DNA of 64,000 nucleotides, taken from Coptis chinensis (lineage: Eukaryota; Streptophyta; Magnoliopsida; Ranunculales; Ranunculaceae). Where the stretch lies: NCBI GenBank assembly GCA_015680905.1, contig CM027383.1, forward strand, positions 91,718,501 through 91,782,500, given 5' to 3'. The notes below the pieces were generated by a model. That model saw only the letters and a program-made list of their open reading frames with translations. It ran no database searches and had not been told where the DNA came from. Position numbers and translations under genes: made by a program. Position 1 is the first letter of the stretch, and each line of letters starts with the position of its first letter. Positions 22,850 to 34,254 of this stretch are shown in pieces.

Positions 22850-25397
22850 TCAAGAGATGTATCCTTTGCACTTTAAACTCTCTACAGAATCCTTGATGAT
22901 TTCCTCCATGGAGGTGAATTGGAAACCCAAGTCGATCAGCTTTTTAGATCCATCTTCAGCACGCAACAATCCAGGTTGGGTATCCTTTGGTAATCTAAAA
23001 CAGTAAAACCAGATGCCCACTTCAGTCTGGCTTATATCGTAATCTAGTACACACACAAATAGCGGGATGATGATTTGATGACAAAAGTAGAAATTTCACG
23101 TAAAATATATCTTAGATGAATCAGCAGGCACCAAATTTTTCATGAGGCAGTCATTTGTACACAGAACTTAAAAACCTGGTGTTAGCTGACAAATCTTGAC
23201 TTAACATATATAAGGGCAGACCTTCACAACACATCAGTTGGAAGATTCAAATAAAATCAGTTTGAGCTATTTCATGGATGAAATGAGGAAGAAATAGTCA
23301 CAGCTATGAGTTACAGGTTTAACAGTGAAGATGTAGCCACTCAAATTTGTGAGTGACAAGCACTGCTGTTTAGGTTCTAAAATTCGTAGAAGTTTGATTT
23401 TGAAAATAGAAAACGAAGCAAAAACGATGATGGTAAACCATGAATTCCAATCTGAGACACCTTATCCCTTCCAATCAAATTGTGCACATGGCAAAATGGT
23501 CAAAACAACCTAGTTATTCAAAAGCAGTTTCAACGATTAAGAAACAACCGTGTACTTTTCTAGTTTGAAATTTCCAATTAGTTTTTTTTTATATGTGTAT
23601 TTGGGGGTTGGGGTTGGGGTTGGGGTTTGGGTGATACTAGTCAACCCTTTATAATATGTGTGGTGACCAGAAAAAGTATGCTCCTGCTTCTAGTCATAAA
23701 ACAAGTGAATTCAGGGTAAAGTACACTACCTGGGCACCTTGTATTCAGGGTAAAGTTCTGCGACTCTAGCTGCGAAGTCACTAAAATGGCGTATGGCTTC
23801 AACACACAGGTGCCGACCTGATGCCGCTGAATTCTCATATAACAGAATTTGAGCAAGGGCAATATCTTTGACATGGACAGGTCCCATGTAAAAGTCCTTA
23901 TACTCTTCAGTGCACCCTGTACCAGATACAATCAACCAAAGAAAAGAAAGGAAAAGGCACAAGAGATTACGGCTGTAGTTCGGATTATTTCTGTTGATCA
24001 TTAGTCTCACACTCTCAGGAATCCATTAGCAAGGAAATAATTACATTTTTGTAAGATCCATGCTAAGTATTGAACACATGTTTTCAAAGTAAAGAAAAGA
24101 CGGTATAGCAGCAAAATAACCATAAAGAAGAAATTTAGCTTTCTAAATACTGTGCTTAATAACTCAAAGGAGCTATAGTTATGGGAGACAAGACTCTATA
24201 ATATTTACCACAAAATACAATGCAAACTAATGCTATAAGGGAAATTTCTGACCAAATGTGAGATGAAGCATATCTCAAAAGACCTTTCAGTTTCCTCAGA
24301 TGTGAGCCTTCTCATACATATATTTGCATGTCTAATCCCAGCACTCACAAGTGATACCATATGTAGTGGTATTAAACCATAAGCAGGTACAGTACATGTG
24401 AGTATATAAATGGAACTAACTTGATCATAATGCTAAAATGACAGCAAAAAAGATTATCACTGCAATCAGACTAAACTTCTCTAGCACACTGCAGTTGAGC
24501 TAATTTTGGTTATGCAAATATATATATGGTAAATTAGACAATATATACCTTGAAGAAGGCGAATGAGCATCAACATGCTAGCATTAACAGCCGGAGGAAT
24601 AATCGGTCCCATTACAGTGCCAGGATTGAGTACCACCACATCCAAACCCGTTTCCTTGGCAAACTCCCACGTCGCTTTCTCCGCCATCGTTTTCGATAGC
24701 GGATACCACAACTATATCACATCAATCGAAAACAAATCGATTCAACAAAAACACACCCCAAATTGAGCTGAAACATATTCTTTTTTACCTCATTCTGCTT
24801 GCAATATTCGATATCGGTCCAGCAATCTTCTCGTTTCGCCACATCAGCAGGCCAATTAGGACTGGGAGTAATAGCAGAAATGGATGACGTCACCACCACT
24901 CGTTTCACTCCACACTCCTTTGCCGCATTCAGCACATTCTTTGTACCTTTAATTGCCGGATCCAATAGTTGCCTCTACAATTCATTTAAAAACTAATGAG
25001 AAGATTAGTAATTGAATATTGGCAGTTGGATTTTGTTTAACTGACCTCGGGATCGGTGACGCGGTCTACAATGCAAGGAGAAGCCACGTGGAAAACGCCA
25101 AGTGTGCCGTTGATAGAGGCCAGGAGAGAATTGTAGTCTAGGAGATCGATTTGAAAGAGATGGAGACTAGATTCTGCACCTTGTAGAGCTTCTAGATGTT
25201 TCGTTTCTTTCTCATCATCTGAAATGCCAAATTTTTATTGTAAAAAGTTTTAATATTTAACAAGATAATTACTAGTACGTACTCAGATTTTGGACGGTGG
25301 CGTGAACGGTGTAACCACGTTGGAGTAGGAATTGAACTAGCCATGAACCAATGAAGCCACTTGCGCCTGTTACACATACCACCTTCTCCTTCTCCAT
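22850..25397 (-). CDS. Cinnamoyl-CoA-reductase-like NAD(P)-dependent reductase, copy D (intact)
   Basis: Exons are 25283-25397, 25046-25218, 24789-24974, 24549-24711, 23730-23916 and 22850-22994: 969 nt, 322 residues plus TGA, with all junctions in frame. The start gives [17 protein letters not shown]. The Rossmann loop is [10 protein letters not shown], the catalytic Ser lies in VVTSS, and Tyr/Lys lie in LWYPLSK. The C-terminus ends CKGYIS. Exon lengths 2 to 6 (173, 186, 163, 187, 145) are identical to copies A and C, which supports descent by tandem duplication. Intron 5 contains a GGGGTT-rich tract on the plus (template) strand. It is the upstream-most copy of the array. The enzyme class is secure; the substrate is not. 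Confidence 0.92.
23603..23632 (+). repeat. GGGGTT-type G-rich microsatellite in intron 5 of copy D
   Basis: About four tandem GGGGTT units with slight variation. The four G-runs could form a G-quadruplex on the plus strand, which is the template strand for copy D. Confidence 0.75.
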
Positions 25398-26015
25398 TTC
25401 TCAGCCAACTTGTTTTATCACTTTATTTATGCCATGTTGACTTGCGACTTGCTAAATAGTAAAATGAAACGCAACGTTGGATTCTTTGGACTTGGTTCAT
25501 TTGCAATTATCAAATCAGGAAAATCCATGATCTAATAATCTTTAAACACATAGTAAAGCTTGCATCTCTACAAAATATAAAGGTCATCCACTGAATGGTC
25601 TCAGACTCAGAAAGTTATATTAAACAAGTGGAACAAAATATATCAATCCCATATTTGTAAGAGCTCTCCCCCAATCCAAAAATTGTGAAAGAGAGAACAT
25701 TTGTTACAAGAGATTCCAACAAAAAGTTGCCTCTTCAAAGAAAGAAAAAATAAAAATCAGTCAAATTTACAAGGCCAACTGGACAAAATTGCAGGTGCTA
25801 TACTTCATTTCGTGTTTGTTTCTGCTACTTGCAAGCTAGATCGTACCAAATGCTTCGTAGATGCAAAACAAACAGTCAGACAGTTACGGGATCATAGCAG
25901 AAAGCAGACACCTACAAGGAAGATCTGGCTGTGTATGCACCCGAGTAGTTCCAAATGAAGACGATCCCACATTGAAGCAAAAAGATGTAAGAATCTTCCT
26001 CCAACAAGAATATAA
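25398..26015. other. Intergenic: 5' flank of copy D and 3' flank of the phosphatase gene
   Basis: Holds the promoter of copy D (an ATAAATA-like box near 25421-25430 on the minus strand is possible) and the 3' UTR of the MINPP-type gene. No coding signal. Confidence 0.4.
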
Positions 26016-29000
26016 CTATAACTCATGTTTGTGTTTGTGGAATTGTGCTTCATCATCCTTCTTCTGAGAGAAGAGAAAGTGGAACAACTTAAGAAACTTA
26101 CTAGTAACAGAACAAGGCTCTGGTTGTTCTTGCTTTACGTTGCAAATTGAGTTGACATCGTGTTTAAGATGAGGACTGACAACTCTTTCCTGCAAAACAT
26201 CAGAAACGGCCATAATTTAAGGGAAAAAAATAAGGGAGAAAAGAATCATTTATGACAGCTGGATAGGCCAAGATCCAACCTTGAATACTTCAAATGGGCA
26301 GAAATCAGTATAGTCACAGCCCTACAGAGCAAAAAAAAAACATCAGAATCTCTTATGAGAAAGAGACTAGAAAAGTGAGACTGACATGGATGCTTTTTCT
26401 TTTCTTTTTTTTTTAGCAGTGCAACAATGTATTAATTATGATAGAAAACCATATTACAAAAACCATAGCTTAGTGAGTCAGTGAGGATGTGAGTCAGGTA
26501 CCCTCCGACTACATGGATCTTATCACCAACCATGCTACAATTTAACCACAAGACCAAAATTTACTTGCAAAACAAAGAAACAATACGGCTATAAGATATG
26601 ATATGGAAGATTGCATAAACTGATGTGGGCGATAACGATCCAGTCTAAGGCAACGGATGCGCATAAACTGATGTGGGAAATTACAATCCAGTCTAAGGCA
26701 ACACTCAACATTCGTGAAACATTCTGCTGTCTTAGACCAAAATTCTTGAATATAATAAACTGTTGGAGTCCATTGAAAAGTAAATTATGACGTAGAACAT
26801 GTGGTAAGATATAATTCTTTGCAGAGTTGATGGGGGTCATGCAATACGGTTACCCCAAAGGGAATCCACTTTATATAGTATAGTATAATAGATATCTTTG
26901 AACACTCGAGTCTTGAGAATCCATAAGGGAGCAGGATTAACTAATTCCTAAAGAAAAATACTGTGCGTTTAACAAGAGTGGTCCACACGCATCTATCTAG
27001 TTAGTTGTTTCTTAGCATTCCTCTATGGAGCAATATCAGAACTTAAGAAACCATATCCTCAGTTATATCTTACCGGCAATGGGACTGGAATTTCGTTGTG
27101 TAGTACTTGCACAAAATACTGGCTCGCATCGCTAGTTGGACAGCTGTACAGAACAAGTATATTATTCCCAGCAAAAGGTGCCACAGTGCTTCCCCTCCAA
27201 TTTCTTTTGTGTGGAGGCTTTAATGGTAATTCCAGAGCCTCATCCCGTTGTATTTGTGCAAATTCTGAACTCAAAAAGTATGCATCAGTATAGGAAGAAA
27301 TGTACACTTCTAGAGAAACTATAACTAAATCTCCTCTTCAAGACTGCAGTAGTAGATGCAGAGGGGATGCAAGTCTTAACCATGCATGTCAACATGTTTT
27401 CTACGTACAGACAGAACACATGAGAAGCCAAACATGATAAAAGCTCACCAGCTCCATCAAGAAAGAGGCCAAGCAGACAAGAGAAAGGTACAACAGTTTC
27501 AGCATGAGCAAATCGAAATCTAGCCTTTTCATAAGATCCTGGAGTATGGTGTTCTACAAAAACAAGAAAAGGAAAAACAGCTATGAGCAATTCTTCTATT
27601 GTTGTGGATAAACAAATGTACGCAAAAACAAGGTACAGTATCATGGTACTATGATGCCTAAACACAGCTTAACACAACACTACACTTGGGTATGTCATTT
27701 AAAATTGCAAAAAGTGGGGAAAGTTGTTATCCAATTTCCTATTAAGATAATCAGGTACAACTGCGACAACATACAATACCTTCTTTAGCCTTTATAGCTT
27801 GCTCCATGGACTGAACGACATCTTGAAGCAATGGTAATCCCATGTGGTAGTTTATTGATTTCCCATAACCCTTCAATATAAATACTTCCAAGTCATCCGT
27901 CCACTCTAATAGAGAAATCTGTATATGCATCGGAATTCTCATCAGCAATATACTAAAAGCAAGAAAAAATATTCAAAACAATTAAACTAAGCATCGCCCA
28001 TACAAAACAAAACAAAAAAAGGAGCAATAAATGAGACATGAGAAGCAAAAGAAAGAATAGTGATATTCAATAGTTGAACCAAAATGCATGAACAACAGCA
28101 CATAAATGCTCACGTCAGGGTCTTGCCTCTATCAAATGAATCCTAAATAACCAACATTACGATGACGACCAGAACCCCATTCACGAAATACGTACTGAAT
28201 GAATAAATATATTTTTGACGATACAGACTGAATGAGCTTACTATCATGCCATTTTTATGCACAAACATTTTCATGAAAAAGAAAAACAATATTAAGACCA
28301 AAAATTATTTGATAATAGAAAGAGAGGGAGGGCCTACGCATCTGCCCTTTCAAAGAGGGTGAGAGCCTCTCAACATGGGAACAAAAGGAACATAACAAAA
28401 TAGTCAAAGAATCAAAGAAGAACCCACCGGAATGAAGCCTCTATTTTCAATGACACAATCTAGCACAATTGCAAAACTATAGTATATACTGAAGTAGACA
28501 ACTGAAAATGTAGCACGGGTTTATAGGTACAGACTGAAATCTCTAAAACAGCCAAAAAAAATAGGACTAAGGTAATACACCAAGTTGCATGAGCTAGGTA
28601 AATTCTGGAAAAATTGAAAAGACCACGTATTCACCATGTAGCAAACCTAGAGACTTAAAAAGGGCTCGCCAAATGACAGTCTCAATGCAATATTAGGTGA
28701 TATGCACCAAGCTTTGAAAACAATAAACTCAATTCAGATGTTCATTCGAGCAAAGTGTATGACAGCAAAGAAAAAGAAACATAAAGTAACAAACAAATAG
28801 ACAAACAAACAAAAAGAGAAAAAACAAGTGGTACACAAAATGGAAATAAATATCCTTGTCAAATACAGATACCTCATAAGGGGAAAACAGTCCACAAGCT
28901 TGATCAGTTGTGTTCAACAAAGATGCTTCCTGTCAAAGGAGAAACAGAAGAGTTAGTATGGCACATTACAACGAAGCTCAGAAATATGATAGTTCATTTA

Positions 29001-31948
29001 CCCAGATTCAGAAGAAGAAAAATAAGATAGCCGTTTTGCACAATTTTTGCTAATGAAAGTCGTAAATATCTAGACCTATACGTATAGGTTAACTTACTTG
29101 CTTGCACAGAAACCACAGTGAAGAAGTCTCCTGTCTTGTAATATTAAGTGGGTACCGCTTTGCTAAAGCTGAGGTAACTTCATCTAGAATAGGTTCCTTC
29201 AGTTTTTCAACCGCAGGCTCCTGGTTTTTCCTGTAATCCTGCAATTATGTGATTAGGTTAAACAAATGAATTTAGAGCCAATTTGGTTATATTAAATTAG
29301 AATGTAATCACTCTCACCAAAAAAAATTACTCTAAAATGTGTACCTTGTAACTTGCACAACTCTCAAAAAACCTGAGCAATGTATCACTTGCTCGACTCT
29401 CACTAATTACAGAAAAAGCTCGATGCTGACCAGGTCCTAAACTTCCTTTCCCTTGAAACAGTCCCATCCCAAATGACACAGCACTAGCTGATGCTCGAGG
29501 AATCTGTCCAGTTGAACAAAAAGGTAGTAATAACTTTTTAGAACATAATACAAAGAGAAGCTACTCAAAAACAATTGTACTTAATAGTAGGGGGCTCAAA
29601 TAATGTGAGCACAAGGAAAAGATACTCAAAAAGGCATGCAAAAAGAAGAGACATTACAAAGAAATAGATCAATATTTTCATTCGCAAAAGAATTGTTACG
29701 AAAACATAAATACAGGCCCTTAATGTCTTCATAAATTAACAGTTCCTCTATTAGACTTTCATTATGATTGTAATGTGTATCAAATTATCGAAGTCCATTC
29801 AATCTGTTGCATCCTAACACCAATTAATCTATGCGAAGATATGAATAACAGCAAATAATTAAATGAAATAAAAAATAAAAATGTACACGGTAGAGGTAAA
29901 CATAACACTGCAGTGGGTTTCCAGAACTACGATTTGGCTACATTGCTACTTATATCAGTGTTGCACCCAACATAAGTCCTTGTTAATATATTTACTAAAT
30001 TAGGTAAATGAACTATGAACAAATGACGACCTAGAAAGTGAGACTGTAATCCAAAGTCATGAGCCAATAAACGGGAAGGAAGCCAGAAACATCTCTTCTT
30101 TAAACTGACAATGGATCGAACAACAAAATATACAGAGCAGGGTAACAAATTATACATCTCTGCTTATCGTGTCTATGATTCAAACCTCCCATCCTTTCCA
30201 AGGTTTTCCTGCTAACACTTCATTTTACTTCTACAAATTCAACTTCTTGTGTTTGTCTTAGGAACACCAATAGACGAACTAGGGTACCAAATGGCATGAT
30301 CCTAAGAAAAGCCGCATGCACAGATAAAAGGTTGTGGTAGCAACGAATTAGTCAATGCACCAAACTCTCTCCATCACTTTCCTCCCTGAACTTATATGTC
30401 AACAGAATTTTGATTGCCCAATTCAGGCACATTCATGGACCAGGCCAAACTCAATTAATGGGTCACCAACGTGAGATCTCTTAAAGTAATCAGGGAAATG
30501 AAACTTGAATCAAAGCTGGTGCTTATTTCTCATTGCAACTTTAGGCATGATAAAGATATAGGTGAGGGAGACAAAGCTAGCAATAATCAGGTTCATTTGG
30601 AAAAAATAGTGTCAAGAATGCAAGTGCCAGCAACATGATAAAGGCGTGAAGGATATGAACAAGACAAAGAGCCCAAAAGACTGCCTGAAAGCTAGTTCAG
30701 ATTCCCTATATCAGACCATATGCCTACAATGTAACTATTACAGTCACAGACTGTATTCTCCTTGGTAGAATTTGAATTTATTATAGTGCCCTCTAATTTG
30801 GTCTGCGCAGTACATAAACAAAGATATACACCCTTTGAACCAATAAAAGAGTCTAGCTCCAGTTATGAGTAAAAAAGCTAGGCCCTCAGAAAGTCAGAAT
30901 AAATTATAAACCATGCTGCAAGAAAATCTAACAAGCATGTGACTAGCTAAATTGTTTCCTAATGCCTCATCTAAATAGTTTACATGTTCTAATTTATATA
31001 CATATAAAAGCTTTTGAGGATATTCTAGTGTGGTAGTTTTCCACTGGTGGGGGAGTAATGTGAATAGAGAAGAGCCTCGCGAATATGAAAGAAATAAACA
31101 AAAGAAATGACTAACCTGGGTGGCTCTTATTGTGTATATGTCCGGGTGATAATCCTCATCAAACAAACATTTAAATATTTCTTTAATTCTAATCGCAAGT
31201 TGATATAATTCCTCTTCTCCTTGGGGAATCAGTTCACCTCCCACTTTCTTTCCTTTCCATGGAGATTTCCATCCCCATAACCAGGAAGGTATTTTCTTCA
31301 AAGCCTCATCTTCCTCTGGTAACCTTCTTTTCGCTTCACTCAGAAGAACTTCCAAGCTGGTAGCCAATCTGTCTAACTCCCTCATGCGCTTTTTAGTTGG
31401 TGAACGAGTTCCATGCCTTGCCTATGCATCCCAAAACAAACAAAACATAAAAACTCATGAGCAGAAATAAAAATAAGAAATAGATAATGCAAACACTCGC
31501 TAGCGATTTACCACTAGATTAATGTGAATCGGAGTACATTCACTCGGGATGGTAGAAGGTACAAAGTTACTGTCAGCAACATCTTTCACAGCATTGTATC
31601 TGCATTAGAAGAACCAAAACGATCACTAGGTGAACGAAATAAAAATATGGAAGAAGGCAAGAGTTTTGGGGACTGTTTCTGCCACATGTCAAGCTTTTAA
31701 ATTTCCGATTTTCAGATTCAAATTAGCTTTGGAATTTAGATCATTAGCAACAACAAAACCAGAAACAGTAATATAAAACTAAGTTGTTTCCAGTAAAACA
31801 TTTTATTGTAAAGGGAAGTGAAGAAAAGAAAGATAAACCTGGTAACGGTGGAAAGATGTTTACGAACGTCAAAATTTTCTGCACAGAATGAAATTGTTAA
31901 TAAACTGAATATCGCCAGAAACTGACACAATACTTTCGCCATCCCCAT
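26016..31948 (-). CDS. MINPP1: Multiple inositol polyphosphate phosphatase (MINPP-type phytase), 11 exons
   Basis: Histidine phosphatase clade 2 enzyme that removes phosphates from inositol polyphosphates, including phytate. Exons are 31839-31948, 31512-31599, 31116-31421, 29345-29503, 29098-29238, 28873-28929, 27780-27918, 27449-27553, 27074-27264, 26280-26321 and 26016-26189: 1512 nt, 503 residues plus TAG, with every phase consistent. The first ~22 residues (MGMAKVLCQFLAIFSLLTIS) form a hydrophobic signal peptide, so it enters the secretory route. The phosphate-binding loop RHGTRSP begins near residue 68. The proton-donor motif HAE lies at about 350-352 (RFAHAETVVP); HAE rather than HD marks MINPP-type enzymes. 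NIT in exon 5 is a possible N-glycosylation site. The tail KHKHEL resembles an ER-retention signal (animal MINPP1 ends SDEL). A conserved-looking 38-nt GTAAGT...CAG stretch in exon 11 is too short to be a plant intron. Confidence 0.93.
26613..26708. repeat. 48-bp direct repeat in MINPP intron
   Basis: GCATAAACTGATGTGGG recurs at 26613 and 26661, and the shared block continues through CAGTCTAAGGCAAC. Two copies of about 48 bp with some divergence. No function is apparent. Confidence 0.7.
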
Positions 31949-32636
31949 TTGCCCACTTCAAGAAAAGTTTTCACTTCTTAAAAAGATTGAGAGGAATATT
32001 AGAATTCTAGTTAGAAATAGGATCGTTTGGTTGTCGACGAGAATTCTTTTACTCCATTAAAAAACGTACACGTACACGTACACGTGTCATTTAATTAAAT
32101 AAGGGTATTTAAACCTCTTCCCTATTTTAAGACCACTATATCACAAATCCTTTTTTTTTTTTTTAAAAAAAAAAACACTTCACTTCTTTGATATTTAAGA
32201 AATTAACTACCTTAGCTAGAATCCCAATTAATATAGTTTTAGGGTGAGAATCGAATTCCCACCAAAATGAGAATCCAAGTCTTATTAGAATTCTAATTCT
32301 CATTAGTTATTTGCAACCAAATACACATGATAATAAGAAAACTCACCAATTTTGGTTAATATGAGAATTCTCAAGGTTGACAAGCGTATTCTTACTATTA
32401 CTTATCTTTTTTATATAGTGAAACTATAACTACCCATGTTTTTTTGGGAGGTAGACAATTTAGTTATTGAGATTTGTAACCATTTTATTATCTTTTTTAC
32501 CCTTATATAACTACCAAATTAAATATTTTCATTAAAACAATATAATTCAATTATAACCACCTATTTTGCATCTTTAAATGCATATGCACAAATATAAACC
32601 ACCAACGTAGTAAACTTATTTTAAAATACTAATGCA
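31949..32636. promoter_or_regulatory. Upstream flank of the MINPP-type gene, with ACGT-core repeats
   Basis: At 32065-32088 a short tandem of GTACAC units ends in ACACGTGT (32080-32087), a palindromic G-box/ABRE core about 130 bp upstream of the MINPP start codon. Such boxes bind plant bZIP or bHLH factors, so light or abscisic-acid control is possible, but this is inferred. Beyond it lies AT-rich DNA with GAATTC/GAGAATTC-rich inverted phrases (about 32160-32400) and no coding sequence. Confidence 0.45.
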
Positions 32637-32645
32637 TTTTAAAAT

Positions 32646-33225
32646 GGTGATATTGGACACACCCATAAAAACACTCTCATACCCCAATTTTAAAATAAAT
32701 AAATAAAATTGTTTTAGACACATGTATGTTCCTAAATTATATGTTTTTTTATTAGATGTACCCAAGACAAAACAATTTATTTATTAGAATATATTAATGA
32801 CCCAATACTTAACATTAGATATTTTAAGTTTTTCACTTGTAACTGAAAAAAAAAACAATAACATGTTATTCTTTTTCTATTAAAAAAAGATGATATTGAT
32901 TTCTTCTCCAATAACCTCTTCTTTAACAACATTTCTCTCACTAATAAGCATGAAAATACCCACTTTTAATTTGAATAAATCATACCAAAGTAATAAGGAT
33001 GAATACCAACCTAATGAGGATGAAGGGAACAAATTTTGATGAATGGGGAAAAAAGAAGATTGCCGGGAAAAAAGGTGTGTTTTTGTTTTTTTTGTTTGCC
33101 CCTATTGAAAATACCCCAAATTAATTTGAGAGATATTATTGGATTGAGGTGGTTGTTGGGGTACGACAAAAAATTTAGTTAGTTGTGGGGTACGGGAGTG
33201 TTTTTATGGGTGTCCAAGATTACCC
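32646..33225. mobile_element. Mutator-like MITE (580 bp)
   Basis: Terminal inverted repeats of about 40 bp, sharing CCATAAAAACACTC and TACCCC with few mismatches, are bordered by a perfect 9-bp direct repeat TTTTAAAAT (32637-32645 and 33226-33234). A 9-bp duplication is the hallmark of Mutator-like elements. The interior is AT-rich and non-coding, so the element is non-autonomous. Left and right ends differ by small indels. Confidence 0.78.
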
Positions 33226-33300
33226 TTTTAAAATGTATATGCATAATGATATGCATTTTATTATTTAGTAGTTTCGACCAACTACTATGAAATGCAGTAA

Positions 33301-33518
33301 GTTGATTTAGGGTTTAGTGCCTATAGATTTAGGGTTTAGGCTTAGAGTTTAGTTTATAGGGGTTTAGGATTCGGTATCTTGAGGTTTAGGTTACGCACTT
33401 AGGGTTTAGTGTCTAGAGGTTTTTAGGGTTCAGACTTGGGGTCTAGTTTATTATGGTTTAAAGTTTATTCTTAGGGTCTAGTTTACATAGATTTAGGGTT
33501 TAAAGTTTATTCTTAGGG
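33301..33518. repeat. Degenerate telomere-like (TTTAGGG) tract
   Basis: Repeated TTTAGGG/TTTAGGGTTTAG words are interspersed with variants (AGAGTTTAG, TCTAGTTTA, AGTTTATTCTTAGGG) over about 220 bp. TTTAGGG is the usual plant telomere repeat. The array is old and imperfect, as in interstitial telomere tracts. Confidence 0.7.
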
Positions 33519-33624
33519 AAAGATGTTTACGAACATCGAAATTTTCTTCAAAGAATGAATTGTTAATAAACAGAATATCGCCAGAAGCTGACACAATACT
33601 TTCGCCATCCCCATTTGCACTTCT
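33517..33624 (-). pseudogene. Duplicate of MINPP exon 1 (signal-peptide exon)
   Basis: This ~108-bp block matches 31850-31960, covering most of exon 1, its ATG and a few upstream bases, in the same orientation, with about seven substitutions and three missing bases. No exon 2 follows within reach, and the copy starts directly at the edge of the telomere-like tract. It is a partial gene duplicate with no likely function of its own. Confidence 0.85.
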
Positions 33625-34140
33625 ATTTTTTTATTTTTTATTTTGAAGATTTTATACTGTTTGCAGTACTAAAATTTTGGAACCGAATAAGTATGATAAG
33701 GTGTTTCACAATGTAAAAATGAGAATGGTAGTGAGACCTGTAAAGTTGTGGATTAGAAATACGTGTATGGTTTTTATTTTTTAATGAATGGTTTTGTACT
33801 TTTTTTTGTTCGATTGGGTGTAGGGTAACTTGAATGTATATATTCCTTCCGTGTGATGATAAAGTTGGTCCAATAAAAAGATGACACCTTTTTCTTTTTC
33901 TTTTTCTTTTTGAATATTATTCTTTCCTTTTATGCCAAGTGGCAACTATCACTTCTTTATTAACATGTTTGTTCTCAACACTTGTGGTGCCGTATGTTGC
34001 GAACTTGTCCACATAGATAGATATACGAACATTTTTTTTACTTCACTTATTTTTGCCCTTACAAAATTATCATTTATCATTTACTTTGAGTCTAAAACTA
34101 TTAAAGAGAGACAAATGTGTTTTTGAATGTTTGATCGATT
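33625..34140. other. Intergenic AT-rich stretch before the LINE
   Basis: No recognised gene. Poly-T/CTTTTT runs at about 33885-33915. It ends at the target duplication of the LINE. Confidence 0.4.
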
Positions 34141-34158
34141 AATGAGACTAAAACAAAT
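34141..34158. repeat. Left target-site duplication of LINE 1
   Basis: AATGAGACTAAAACAAAT, repeated exactly at 40055-40072 after the poly(A) tail. Confidence 0.92.
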
Positions 34159-34254
34159 GTACTAGATAGATAGATTTGGTTAATGGTGGTTTCTACTGGG
34201 CGATTATTTTCTTAGGGGCATCATTGGTATTTCACAAAAAAATAGAAAAATAAC

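Noticed and set aside
26060-26098. Possible 38-nt intron (GTAAGT...TTCTCTCAG) in the last MINPP exon
   Set aside because: Too short for a plant spliceosomal intron, and removing it breaks the frame that otherwise runs to a plausible C-terminus.
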